From contig JAOAPB010000052.1 of NCBI GenBank assembly GCA_025462645.1, positions 1-64,000 of the forward strand: 64,000 nt of DNA. The letters run 5' to 3'. Position 1 is the stretch's first letter; each line of letters starts with the position of its first letter. Shown here in pieces: positions 52,618-61,309 of this stretch. The notes below the pieces were generated by a model. The model saw only the letters and a program-made list of their open reading frames with translations. It searched no databases and had not been told where the DNA came from. The translations under genes were made by a program, and so were the position numbers. Source of the DNA: Edaphobacter sp. (GTDB taxonomy: Bacteria; Acidobacteriota; Terriglobia; Terriglobales; Acidobacteriaceae).

Positions 52618-53415
52618 ATGCCCGTTCATACCTATCGCGAACTCAAGCCGACCCCGGAGGCCGAGGCCATCTACCGTCGCTGGCTCTCGAACCTTAACGA
52701 AGAGTTCACCCGCCACCAGTCCTTCGATCGTCGCGCCGATATCGTCCGGGACGAGCTTTATCAGATGTACCTGGGTAAGACCCACGGTGGCCGCAAGCAG
52801 GCCACTCTCACCAGCGAGCTCGCCACCAACGTCCTCGCCGAGTGCTTCGATCCCCGCAACATCACGCTCGAACCCGAGTACTACGGCGACGTCGACCCCG
52901 AGCAGTACAACCTCCGCAAGCCCCTCATCTGGTTCTGGCAGATGTTCGACCGCTCGCCGCTCGGCCTCAACCACTGGCTGGGCTTCCGCTTCCGCTGTAT
53001 GCTGGGCCGCCACATCTTCCGCCATCTGGGCAAGGGCGTCAAGATCTTCCACAACGTCGAGTTCACCTTCGGGTATAACCTCACCATCGAAGACAACTGC
53101 ACCATCCATAAGAACGTCATGCTCGATGACCGCGGCGAGATCATTCTCCACGATGGCACCAGTGTCTCCGACTACGCCAATATCTATTCGCATACCCACA
53201 ACATCAACCAGCAGGCTGATGTCACGAACAAACCAACTGAGCTAGGCCCGCGCGCCCGCGTTACTTACCATGCCACTGTCCTTGCCGGCGCAAACGTTGG
53301 TGAAGACGCGATGCTTGGAGCCATGGGATTGGCTACTAAGCCTGTCCCGCCATCCAGCGTCTCCGTAGGGATTCCTGCCCACGTCAAACGCCAGAAGGAC
53401 CCCGCACCGTCCTAG
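52618..53415 (+). CDS. Hexapeptide-repeat acyltransferase
   Basis: 265 residues from ATG 52618, with AAGGA about 5 nt upstream. The frame open to 52522 is not needed. A helical N-terminal extension of about 110 residues is followed by a left-handed beta-helix (VKIFHNVEFTFGYNLTIEDN, IHKNVMLDDRGEIILHDG, SVSDYANIYSHTHNINQQ, RARVTYHATVLAGANVGEDA, MLGAMGLATK). The His in SHTHN is typical of the catalytic His in LbH acetyltransferases. A role in LPS or polysaccharide modification is plausible. Confidence 0.85.
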   Translation: MPVHTYRELKPTPEAEAIYRRWLSNLNEEFTRHQSFDRRADIVRDELYQMYLGKTHGGRKQATLTSELATNVLAECFDPRNITLEPEYYGDVDPEQYNLRKPLIWFWQMFDRSPLGLNHWLGFRFRCMLGRHIFRHLGKGVKIFHNVEFTFGYNLTIEDNCTIHKNVMLDDRGEIILHDGTSVSDYANIYSHTHNINQQADVTNKPTELGPRARVTYHATVLAGANVGEDAMLGAMGLATKPVPPSSVSVGIPAHVKRQKDPAPS

Positions 53416-53443
53416 ACCTGTTATCCGGTAAACTCGAATCACC

Positions 53444-54145
53444 ATGCCTCAGGAAGTCGTACTCGTTCTTTTCCAAATCGTCGTTCTTATCTTGGCGTTC
53501 AGCGTGCATGAGTGCGCGCACGCCTGGGTTGCCTGGCGTCTCGGCGACCCCACCGCCAAGATGCTTGGACGTATCACGCTCAATCCCATCAAGCATATTG
53601 ACCCGTTCGGCTCCGTTATCTTTCCGTTGATCGGCCTCTTCTACGGCGGGATGCTCTTTGGCTGGGCCAAGCCGACACCTGTGACCGCCCGTAACTTCAA
53701 AAACTATAAGCGGGACGATATCCTGGTCGCCCTCGCCGGCCCGGCCAGCAACCTCATCTCGGCCACTGTGGCGCTTATTCTTCTCATCGTGCTCAAGCAC
53801 GCCATCGCCGGGGGCGACGTTGCCATTGAAACCGCCAGGTATCTCGCCCACCGTATGCCTGGAATCTCGACGGAGAATCTGCCTCAGCTCTTTCCCATTG
53901 CTCTGTTCCTCTATTACGTCATCCTGCTGAATCTACTTCTCTTTGTCTTCAACCTTATCCCCGTGCCGCCGCTGGATGGAAGCCACATCCTCCGGCACTT
54001 TCTGCCCTCCAGAGCGCTTCAGGTCTATGACCGTATCGGCATGTTCGGAATGATCATCCTCATGTTGGTCGGTGGCAGTCTGATCTTCCGAGTCTTTCTG
54101 AATCCACTGCAGGCCACCTTTGATACGCTTCTCTTGAGCCTCTAA
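53444..54145 (+). CDS. Site-2 protease family (M50) membrane metalloprotease
   Basis: 233 residues. HECAH in the first membrane helix (AFSVHECAHAWVAWRLGD) and NLIPVPPLDGSH in a later helix supply the zinc ligands. DNP-type GPASNL is also present. Several helices; no PDZ domain is visible, so it is not a RseP-type protease. It may cleave within the membrane. It lies 28 bp after the acyltransferase. Confidence 0.9.
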   Translation: MPQEVVLVLFQIVVLILAFSVHECAHAWVAWRLGDPTAKMLGRITLNPIKHIDPFGSVIFPLIGLFYGGMLFGWAKPTPVTARNFKNYKRDDILVALAGPASNLISATVALILLIVLKHAIAGGDVAIETARYLAHRMPGISTENLPQLFPIALFLYYVILLNLLLFVFNLIPVPPLDGSHILRHFLPSRALQVYDRIGMFGMIILMLVGGSLIFRVFLNPLQATFDTLLLSL

Positions 54146-54180
54146 GCAGCCCATTTTCCCGTATCATCTCTCTTGACGGA

Positions 54181-55350
54181 ATGACACAAGAAAACCCCAT
54201 TTCTCCGCGCCCCCGCGTTCTCAGCGGAATGCGACCCACTGGCAGGCTCCATCTCGGCAACTACATGGGCGCCCTCTACAACTGGGTCCAGCTCCAGCAC
54301 CAGTACGAGTGCTACTTCTTCATTGCTGACTACCATGCGCTGACAACCGGCTATGCCGACACCTCTGGCTTGAAAGACGACATCCGGCAGGTGGCTCTCG
54401 ATTTCCTTGCCGGAGGCCTCGATCCGGAGCTCTGCACCATCTTCATTCAGAGTGAAGTGAAGGCCCACTTTGAGCTTCACACGCTGCTCAGCATGATCAC
54501 GCCGGTCACCTGGCTGGAGCGGGTGCCCACCTACAAGGATCAACAGGAGCAGCTTAAGGAGAAGGACCTGGCTACCTATGGCTTCCTTGGCTACCCTCTT
54601 CTGCAATCCGCCGACATCCTCCTCTACCAGCCCTCGTTCGTGCCTGTCGGTCAAGACCAGGCTGCCCATGTCGAACTCACCCGCGAGGTGGCGCGCCGGT
54701 TCAACCAGTTCTATCCCGGCGAGTTCCTTCTCTCCCCTAACGCCGCGCCGTGGGAGATGCGAGCCATCGAAGAGAAGGCCCGGAAGCTAGCCGGCGATCC
54801 GAACAAGTCCATCTTCACCCCACATGAACTCCAGCAGGCAGCATTGCAGACCAAGAAGCTCTCTGGATTCGGTCGCAGGGAGATTCTGCCCGAGCCGCAG
54901 GTTCTGCTGACCCCGTCGCCGAAGCTACCGGGAACTGATGGCCGGAAGATGTCGAAGAGCTATAAGAACACCATCCTTATGTCGGATCCCGAGACGGAGG
55001 TTCGCGCGAAGCTTAAAACTATGGTGACCGATCCGGCGCGCATCCGCCGCGACGATCCCGGCAATCCCGATGTCTGTCCAGTCTTCGATCTTCATAGGGT
55101 CTTCTCCACACAAGAGATGCAGCAGACGGTCCGCGAGGGCTGTACCACGGCAGGCATTGGCTGTATCGAGTGCAAAGGCTGGGTAGCCGACGGTATTGTT
55201 AAGGAGCTGGCCCCTATTCAGGAGCGTCGTCGTTACTACGAGGCCAACCCCATTGAGGTGGATGACATTCTTGAAGCAGGCAATGCCAGGGCTCGCGTTC
55301 GAGCCAACCAAACCATGTGTGAAGTTCGCGCCGCCGTAGGTCTTCGCTAA
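54181..55350 (+). CDS. trpS: Tryptophanyl-tRNA synthetase
   Basis: 389 residues. Class I synthetase with the HIGH-type TGRLHLGNYMGAL, ADYHALTTG, SMITPVTWLERVPTYKDQ, and KMSKS (DGRKMSKSYKNTI). About 55 residues longer than the B. subtilis enzyme (330), chiefly after residue 150. It charges tRNA-Trp. Its stop is 3 bp from the scpA start (ATG 55353). Confidence 0.95.
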   Translation: MTQENPISPRPRVLSGMRPTGRLHLGNYMGALYNWVQLQHQYECYFFIADYHALTTGYADTSGLKDDIRQVALDFLAGGLDPELCTIFIQSEVKAHFELHTLLSMITPVTWLERVPTYKDQQEQLKEKDLATYGFLGYPLLQSADILLYQPSFVPVGQDQAAHVELTREVARRFNQFYPGEFLLSPNAAPWEMRAIEEKARKLAGDPNKSIFTPHELQQAALQTKKLSGFGRREILPEPQVLLTPSPKLPGTDGRKMSKSYKNTILMSDPETEVRAKLKTMVTDPARIRRDDPGNPDVCPVFDLHRVFSTQEMQQTVREGCTTAGIGCIECKGWVADGIVKELAPIQERRRYYEANPIEVDDILEAGNARARVRANQTMCEVRAAVGLR

Positions 55351-55352
55351 TC

Positions 55353-56381
55353 ATGTCCGACGAAATTCTCCATCCCGAAGCAGCTCCGGAACAGCCGGAC
55401 GAGACTACGCATCACGAAGTCTCAGTACCTGACGCAGCCGCCGAGAGCTCAAGTTCGGCCGTCTCAGTGCCTGAGTCTGTTCCTGTCGAAGAGAGGCCTA
55501 TCGCTCCAGAGCCTCACGAGCCCTTCGCTCTCCAGCATCCGATTGCCGCCCCGGCTCCCGAGCCTAAGCGCACCTCCGCGAAAGACAAGGAGAAGGAGGA
55601 GGCCTCACAGTCTCCCTTCTCCGTCACTGTCGGGCAGGTCTACGACGGCCCGCTTGATCTCTTGCTGGACCTGATCCGCAAGCAGAACATCGATATCTAC
55701 GACATCCCCATCGCGCGAATTACCGCGCAGTTCCTGGACTACACTCACCAGCTCAAGCAGACCGACGTCGACTCCGCAGGCGAGTTCATCTATATGGCCT
55801 CGCTGCTGATTCACATCAAGTCGAAGACCCTGCTCCCGCGCGATCCCTCGGACGTCCTTGGCGGCGACGCCGAAGACCCACGCCGCGAGCTGGTGGAGCG
55901 GCTGCTGGAGCACGAGCGCTTCAAGGCCGCCGCGCAGATGCTGATGCAGAAGCAGCAGATTGAAGAGGCTACCTGGACCAATCCCGGCATCCGCGAGTTC
56001 AAGGACGACGCTGGCGCCGAGCGCGAGATCGCCGCCGATACCGTAGACCTCGTGCGGATCTTCCAGGAGATTCTCGACCGCGTACGGAAGCGCCCCGTGC
56101 TCGATGTGGACGAGGAGTCGGTCACCGTCGCCCACATGATCGACTACGTGAAACGCCGCCTGATCATGGAAGACAAGCCGGTCAGCCTGCGTAAGCTGCT
56201 GCACAACACGCACACGGAGCGAGCCCTCATCTGCATGTTCCTGGCGATGCTGGAGCTGGTCCGGCTGCAGGCCGTTCTGCTGCATCAGCCCATCCAGCAG
56301 GGCGATATTCTCATCAAGAAGACCGACGCCTTCGACCAAGTGTTTGCAGACCAGGCACAGGCTCGCGACGACTGGCGCTGA
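55353..56381 (+). CDS. scpA: Segregation and condensation protein A
   Basis: 342 residues. A disordered Glu/Pro/Ala N-terminus (about 1-85) leads into the kleisin core: VYDGPLDLLLDLIRKQNIDI, IARITAQFLDY, AGEFIYMASLLIHIKSKTLLP, ERLLEHERFKAAAQML. The C-terminal winged helix ends near AFDQVFADQAQARDD. With Smc and ScpB it forms the bacterial condensin. Directly after trpS. ScpB is 3.5 kb away, separated by four unrelated genes, although the two are usually neighbours. Confidence 0.95.
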   Translation: MSDEILHPEAAPEQPDETTHHEVSVPDAAAESSSSAVSVPESVPVEERPIAPEPHEPFALQHPIAAPAPEPKRTSAKDKEKEEASQSPFSVTVGQVYDGPLDLLLDLIRKQNIDIYDIPIARITAQFLDYTHQLKQTDVDSAGEFIYMASLLIHIKSKTLLPRDPSDVLGGDAEDPRRELVERLLEHERFKAAAQMLMQKQQIEEATWTNPGIREFKDDAGAEREIAADTVDLVRIFQEILDRVRKRPVLDVDEESVTVAHMIDYVKRRLIMEDKPVSLRKLLHNTHTERALICMFLAMLELVRLQAVLLHQPIQQGDILIKKTDAFDQVFADQAQARDDWR

Positions 56382-56766
56382 GCAAATCCATCCGACAGGG
56401 TGCCTCCGGTTTTCATCGCTCACAGTAGGACCGGCGTAGCTCGAAGACCCTCCCGATGCGACGTTTTCTGAAGAAAAAAGCTCAAAAAAACGCTCGATAT
56501 TTTGATAATAAGTACATGTATTTCAATGGTTTGCATTAAATGCATCTTCTAAAGTTAGGCGTCTCGGCAACGTGCGGCTATCTTCTTGCATCCGTTTTTA
56601 CATCTGCTCCGAAGAGAGCGAACCATTCGCAGAGCATCAATCGATCTACGGTCCAGATCCGCGAACTCACTGACTTTTTTCTGCCTCTAAGAGAACGTCC
56701 CTTTGGGCACGAGAGCGTTTCTCGTCTCCAATCCATGAACCGTGCATTCTTCTGAAAGGACGGAAT

Positions 56767-57264
56767 ATGCATCGCATAGTTCGTAATATCGGAGTACCAC
56801 TTGCTCTTTCGATCCTTAGTGCTACTGTGGCACGCGCCGATACGCTGACCTATAACTTCCTCGCCACGGCTACACCCTACGGAGCGATTAGCGCAACGCT
56901 TCCCGCGTCACCCACACCTACCTCCTTCACCGCAAACTCGTTCACGCTCGCTTCTACTCCAGTCATCGTGGATGGAGATCCGGCGACAGTGAATATCGAC
57001 TTCTATCTCTCGACGGCTGGCGGAGGCGCTGCGGGGCAGGGAACCCGCGTGGAGGGAGAGCAGCTCTTCACCGGCTCTACCTCCAGCCCAACATTTAGGC
57101 TTGGCACCTTCGAGGTCGGAGGTTTCCAGCTCAACATCTCCCAGGCCATCTCCGTGATCCCTGAACCGGCGAGCCTTTTTTTGCTCGGAACCGGAGCAGT
57201 GGGAGTCTATGGCGTCTTCAGAAGGAGGCGGAACTCCGAAACCGATACCCAAGAGGCTGCGTAA
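56767..57264 (+). CDS. PEP-CTERM sorting-domain protein
   Basis: 165 residues. A signal peptide (NIGVPLALSILSATVARA) is followed by a Thr/Ser/Gly-rich surface-type domain and a C-terminal PEP-CTERM anchor (IPEPASLFLLGTGAVGVYGV, then FRRRR). PEP-CTERM proteins are cut by exosortase EpsH/XrtA and attached to exopolysaccharide. No exosortase gene is in this window. The 385 bp upstream (56382-56766) contain no gene I can support. Confidence 0.9.
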   Translation: MHRIVRNIGVPLALSILSATVARADTLTYNFLATATPYGAISATLPASPTPTSFTANSFTLASTPVIVDGDPATVNIDFYLSTAGGGAAGQGTRVEGEQLFTGSTSSPTFRLGTFEVGGFQLNISQAISVIPEPASLFLLGTGAVGVYGVFRRRRNSETDTQEAA

Positions 57265-57288
57265 CAATTTGAAATTATTCACGACTTA

Positions 57289-57341
57289 GACAAAGACGGA
57301 ACTCCGACCCTGTGATGACAAGATCGAGTTCCGTCTTTGTC
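57289..57341 (+). terminator. Long perfect hairpin after the PEP-CTERM gene
   Basis: Left arm 57289-57304 (GACAAAGACGGAACTC) pairs perfectly with right arm 57326-57341 over 16 bp, with a 21-nt loop. There is no T-run, so it is a hairpin terminator by structure only. It lies between the PEP-CTERM and macro-domain genes, which converge here. Confidence 0.55.
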
Positions 57342-57435
57342 CATCATTGAGCACCCGTTCTGTACGGGTGAACGATGTCTTGAGAATTCGTGAAGAAAGC
57401 AAGAGCGGTTCTTCGCTATCTGATCTGTTAGAAGT

Positions 57436-57948
57436 TCAGATGCGGTGATTTCTCAGCAGCCGCGTGTAAATCTCTGCCGTCATCTCATCGAAGCAGCAAA
57501 AGATAACCCGTTCCAGGTTACTCGCCTCCAATTGGTTGTTGACGGTAGTGACGGCGATACGGGCGGCCCGCTGCCGGGGGAAGTGGTAGACCCCGGTGGA
57601 GATCGCTGGGAACGCAATCGATTTCACATCATATTCCCGGGCCAGCTCCATGCAGCGGCTATAACAACCCTCCAGCTTCGTGTCCTCGCCATGGGTGCCG
57701 CCGTTCCACACCGGGCCCACTGCGTGAAACACCCACTCTGCGGGTAGCTCGAAGCCAGGGGTCACTTTGGCTGAGCCTGTGAGGCAGCCGCCCAGCCTCT
57801 CGCAGGCACGTAACAGCTCCATTCCAGCGGCTCGATGGATCGCGCCGTCAACCCCGCCGCCTCCTAAAAGGGACGTGTTCGCTGCATTGACGATTGCGTC
57901 GACCTGCAGCTTGGTGATGTCGCCGCGAACTACCTCGATCTGCGTCAT
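57436..57948 (-). CDS. Macro-domain protein (O-acetyl-ADP-ribose deacetylase-like)
   Basis: 170 residues from ATG 57948, with GCGAGG about 5 nt upstream. Single macro domain: VVRGDITKLQVDAIVNAANT, GGGGVDGAIHRAAGMELLRAC, IAFPAISTGVYHFP. These match the YmdB/MacroD branch, which hydrolyses O-acetyl-ADP-ribose and removes ADP-ribose from proteins. It sits between scpA and the PiT gene on the opposite strand. Confidence 0.92.
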   Translation of the reverse strand: MTQIEVVRGDITKLQVDAIVNAANTSLLGGGGVDGAIHRAAGMELLRACERLGGCLTGSAKVTPGFELPAEWVFHAVGPVWNGGTHGEDTKLEGCYSRCMELAREYDVKSIAFPAISTGVYHFPRQRAARIAVTTVNNQLEASNLERVIFCCFDEMTAEIYTRLLRNHRI

Positions 57949-58089
57949 GCTGGCCTCGCACTCCAATTTGGATGCCAGCCGAGCTCGAAAGAAGGCGCAC
58001 CTTTCACGCTCTCTTAACTTGTCGTCTTCAATTTGGGGCTATCGTCCGATTATCAGACACCGACTCTATTTGTAAGGTGAAGAAACTTC

Positions 58090-59694
58090 ATGGCCACTCC
58101 CGCCACACTACCCCCCAGCTCTATTCTCGACGAGAAACTCAAGAGATCCTCCCCGGGCAAGATCGGCGCCATTGTCTTCGCCGTACTGCTCATCGGTGGC
58201 CTCGGCTACATCACCAACCGGCTCTGGGTTGATCTCTCTCCCCTCCACGAGACATCGGTCTTCCCCTACCTCCTGCTCGGTCTGGCCCTGTTGATTGCCC
58301 TTGGGTTTGAGTTCGTCAACGGCTTTCACGACACAGCCAACGCTGTGGCGACCGTCATCTATACCCATGCGCTGGAGCCGCACGTCGCCGTCGTCTGGTC
58401 GGGCCTGTGGAACTTCATCGGCGTTCTCACCAGTTCTGGGGCCGTAGCTTTTGCGATCATCTCGTTGCTCCCAGTGGAACTGATCCTGAAGGTGAGCAAA
58501 GGCGCCGGCTTCTCCATGGTCTTCGCGCTGTTGATTGCGGCAATTCTGTGGAACCTGGCGACGTGGTGGCGCGGCCTTCCTGCATCGAGCTCGCATACGA
58601 TGATCGGCTCGATCATTGGAGTAGGCGTAGCGAATCAGTTGATGCACGGAGCCAGCGGAACCAGCGGAGTCGATTGGGAGCAGGTCACCAAGGTCTTCAA
58701 GGCACTGTTGCTCTCGCCTCTCGTGGGCTTTGGCGCGGCAGCGCTGCTATTTCTTCTCTTCAAAGCAGTGATGAAGGATCCCCGTCTCTACGAGGCCCCG
58801 AAGGGAACGGAGCCTCCGCCGTTCTACATCCGCGCCCTGCTGGTGCTTACCTGCACCGGCGTCAGCTTCGCGCACGGCTCCAACGACGGCCAGAAGGGCA
58901 TGGGGTTGATCATGTTGATCCTGGTGGGCACGGTGCCCACGGCTTATGCCTTGAACCACACCGTCAATGCGAACCAGGTGCAGACCTTTGCCGCTATCTC
59001 CCAGCAGGTGATCTCCACAGTCGGAAACTACGTCGATCCGAACACGACGGTTGGCGACAGCGGCCCGGAGTTGGAGAGCTTTGTCAGCACGCATCGGTTC
59101 TCCCCCTCGACGATGCTCGCGCTGCAGCAGATGGTGGGCGACATCCGCAATGAGGCTACCCGGTACAAATCTCTTGGCGCTGTCCCGTCCAACATGCAGG
59201 CTAACGTTCGCAACCAGATGTATCTGACCAGCGAGACTCTCCGTCTCCTGCCGAAGTACGGTCCCAAGGTCAACGATGATGACCAGAAGGTGCTGAAAAA
59301 CTACAAGGGCCTGCTCGACAACTCGACCAAGTTCATCCCGTCGTGGGTGAAAGTCGCCGTCGCTCTCGCATTGGGACTAGGTACGATGATCGGCTGGAAG
59401 CGCATCGTCGTCACGGTAGGGGAGAAGATCGGCAAGACCCACCTGACGTATGCGCAAGGCGCGTCGGCAGAGCTGGTCGCCATGTGCACGATCCTCGCCG
59501 CAGACGGCTATGGCCTCCCGGTCAGCACGACTCACGTCCTGTCCTCGGGCGTGGCCGGCACGATGGCCGCGAACAAGAGCGGCCTGCAGATGTCCACGCT
59601 TCGGGATATTGCCTTGGCGTGGGTCTTCACTCTGCCGGTAGCGGCACTGCTCTCGGGCGGCCTCTTCTGGCTCTTCAGCGCCTTCGCCAAATAG
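58090..59694 (+). CDS. Inorganic phosphate transporter (PiT family)
   Basis: 534 residues, about ten helices in two PiT repeats. Signature GFEFVNGFHDTANAVATVI and VSTTHVLSSGVAGTM with the second-repeat phosphate site HGSNDGQKGMGL. A large cytoplasmic loop of about 100 residues (AISQQVISTVGNYVDPNTTV to about KNYKGLLDNS) sits between the repeats. Low-affinity phosphate uptake, possibly driven by cations. A strong terminator follows. Confidence 0.92.
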   Translation: MATPATLPPSSILDEKLKRSSPGKIGAIVFAVLLIGGLGYITNRLWVDLSPLHETSVFPYLLLGLALLIALGFEFVNGFHDTANAVATVIYTHALEPHVAVVWSGLWNFIGVLTSSGAVAFAIISLLPVELILKVSKGAGFSMVFALLIAAILWNLATWWRGLPASSSHTMIGSIIGVGVANQLMHGASGTSGVDWEQVTKVFKALLLSPLVGFGAAALLFLLFKAVMKDPRLYEAPKGTEPPPFYIRALLVLTCTGVSFAHGSNDGQKGMGLIMLILVGTVPTAYALNHTVNANQVQTFAAISQQVISTVGNYVDPNTTVGDSGPELESFVSTHRFSPSTMLALQQMVGDIRNEATRYKSLGAVPSNMQANVRNQMYLTSETLRLLPKYGPKVNDDDQKVLKNYKGLLDNSTKFIPSWVKVAVALALGLGTMIGWKRIVVTVGEKIGKTHLTYAQGASAELVAMCTILAADGYGLPVSTTHVLSSGVAGTMAANKSGLQMSTLRDIALAWVFTLPVAALLSGGLFWLFSAFAK

Positions 59695-59714
59695 TCTGGA
59701 TTCCACCTGTCCAG

Positions 59715-59745
59715 GCGGCCCGCCATCTTGGCGGGCCGCTTTTTT
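59715..59745 (+). terminator. Intrinsic terminator of the PiT gene
   Basis: GCGGCCCGCCA pairs with TGGCGGGCCGC around a short TCT loop, followed by six T (59740-59745). Confidence 0.92.
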
Positions 59746-59881
59746 GCTGGTGTTCTCCGATCACGAGCTGCCTTTCGTGACCTCCGCGTCGCCATTGATC
59801 GATCTATAGACTCCATTCCGGCTTCCTGGGCGTGGCAATCTTATCCACGGTTGGTATGCTTAGGGGTACGTCAACGAAACC

Positions 59882-61081
59882 ATGAGCCTTAAAGCAAAGA
59901 TCGAAGCCGTCATCTACGCCTCAGAAGAACCAGTGACCCTGGCCCAGCTAACCGGTCTCCTCGGCCACGAGGCCCAGGCCGAGCTCGACCACCTGGATGC
60001 CGCCCAGCAGTCTCTGACCCTGGATGAGGCACCATCCGACCCCGACGTTCTCAACGATGAGGTGCTCTCCGAGGGAGATCGCGCCGAGGCGCTCGACCAT
60101 GCGTTGCACGAGGCCGCCGCCAGGGAGGCTGCCCACGCTAAAGCCATCCACCAGCACGAGGTTGCGGATGCTGCAGCCATGCGAACCAGCGACACCCTCG
60201 ATCCTGAAGCTCTCAAGCCCGAAGCTATTGAAGCAGCGCAAATAAGCGAGTCTCCCGCAGAGGAGATCGGCGAAAAGAAGGCCGCCCGCGAGTCCAAAGA
60301 GGACAAGGAGAAGGCCCGCCGCCTGCGCGAGTACTTCCGCACCATTCTTGACCAGCTCATCGCCGACTACGCCACCGGCGACCGTGGCCTTGAGATTCGC
60401 GAGGTTGCCAGCGGCTTCCGCCTGTCTACCAAGCCCGAGTACCACGACGCCGTCCGCGGCTTCGTCAAGTCCCTCAAACCGCCCCTGAAACTCTCGCTGC
60501 AAGCCCTCGAGACCCTCGCCGTCGTCGCCTACAAGCAGCCCGTTACCGCTCCGGAGATCTCGGAGATTCGTGGCGTGGACTCAGGCGGTGTCCTCGGCTC
60601 TCTGATGGCCCGCAAGCTTGTCACCACCGCTGGCCGCAAGCAGGTCATCGGCCGCCCCATTCTCTACAAGACCACCAAGGACTTCCTCCTCCGCTTCGGC
60701 CTGAAAGACATCAACGAGCTTCCAAGCATCGAAGAGTTTGAGAAGATGGCCGGCGAGCTGGCTGATCAGGAGCCGGTCCAGGAGGAGATTCCTATGGAGC
60801 ACGACGCACCCGAGACGTCCAAGGAACTGGAGAGGGAGATAGGCTCGGTCGAGCCCCAGGCCGACGGCAGCGGAGAGAGCTCCGAAGAGAACCTGGAGCC
60901 GGATAATCTGGAGCAGGACTCCCGTGAGAACCCTGCCGAAGAGATCATCGTGGACGGCCGCATCTCCGGTCTCCCCCCGAACTACGACACCGACCAGCTA
61001 CCCGCCGACGATACCGATTCTTCTGCCCTCGATGCGGAGGTACAGTCCGATCTTCACAAGGAATCCAATGAAGGGGAATGA
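59882..61081 (+). CDS. scpB: Segregation and condensation protein B with large insertion
   Basis: 399 residues. The first winged-helix half (MSLKAKIEAVIYASEEPVTL) is interrupted at about residue 30 by an insertion of about 115 residues, Glu/Ala-rich and low complexity. The chain then resumes with LRLREYFRTILDQLIADY-type helices and the core LEIREVASGFRLSTKPEY, LSLQALETLAVVAYKQPVT and SLMARKLVTTAGRKQVIGRP. A second low-complexity tail follows the FGLKDINELP end. ScpB is normally about 200 residues. It works with ScpA and Smc. Confidence 0.92.
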   Translation: MSLKAKIEAVIYASEEPVTLAQLTGLLGHEAQAELDHLDAAQQSLTLDEAPSDPDVLNDEVLSEGDRAEALDHALHEAAAREAAHAKAIHQHEVADAAAMRTSDTLDPEALKPEAIEAAQISESPAEEIGEKKAARESKEDKEKARRLREYFRTILDQLIADYATGDRGLEIREVASGFRLSTKPEYHDAVRGFVKSLKPPLKLSLQALETLAVVAYKQPVTAPEISEIRGVDSGGVLGSLMARKLVTTAGRKQVIGRPILYKTTKDFLLRFGLKDINELPSIEEFEKMAGELADQEPVQEEIPMEHDAPETSKELEREIGSVEPQADGSGESSEENLEPDNLEQDSRENPAEEIIVDGRISGLPPNYDTDQLPADDTDSSALDAEVQSDLHKESNEGE

Positions 61082-61102
61082 GCGATCCTCTCCGACCGTA
61101 AA

Positions 61103-61140
61103 ACGACTACGCCCCTCCACATGTAGAGGGGCGTAGTCGT
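61103..61140 (+). terminator. Perfect 15-bp hairpin after scpB
   Basis: ACGACTACGCCCCTC (61103-61117) pairs exactly with GAGGGGCGTAGTCGT (61126-61140), 8-nt loop. Lacks a T-run, so it terminates only by structure or acts as an mRNA-stability element. Confidence 0.6.
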
Positions 61141-61309
61141 GAATCGTTCGGATGCTTCGATCACATCTCCTTCATCCTTCGCCTCCGGCACGCAGTGAAT
61201 GGCTTGCCGGTTTGCTGGAACCCGGACCCGTCAGCCGCCTCGCAACGGATACACTAGGAGAGCAACATCAGACCGCGATGAGCAGCCCCGCAGTCAGAAA
61301 GCCAGGAAC

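Noticed and set aside
56382..56766. TGG...TGC string at 56527-56543 resembling a sigma-54 site and a 71-residue ORF
   Set aside because: The GG to GC distance is 14, not 12. The ORF lacks a ribosome-binding site and domain.
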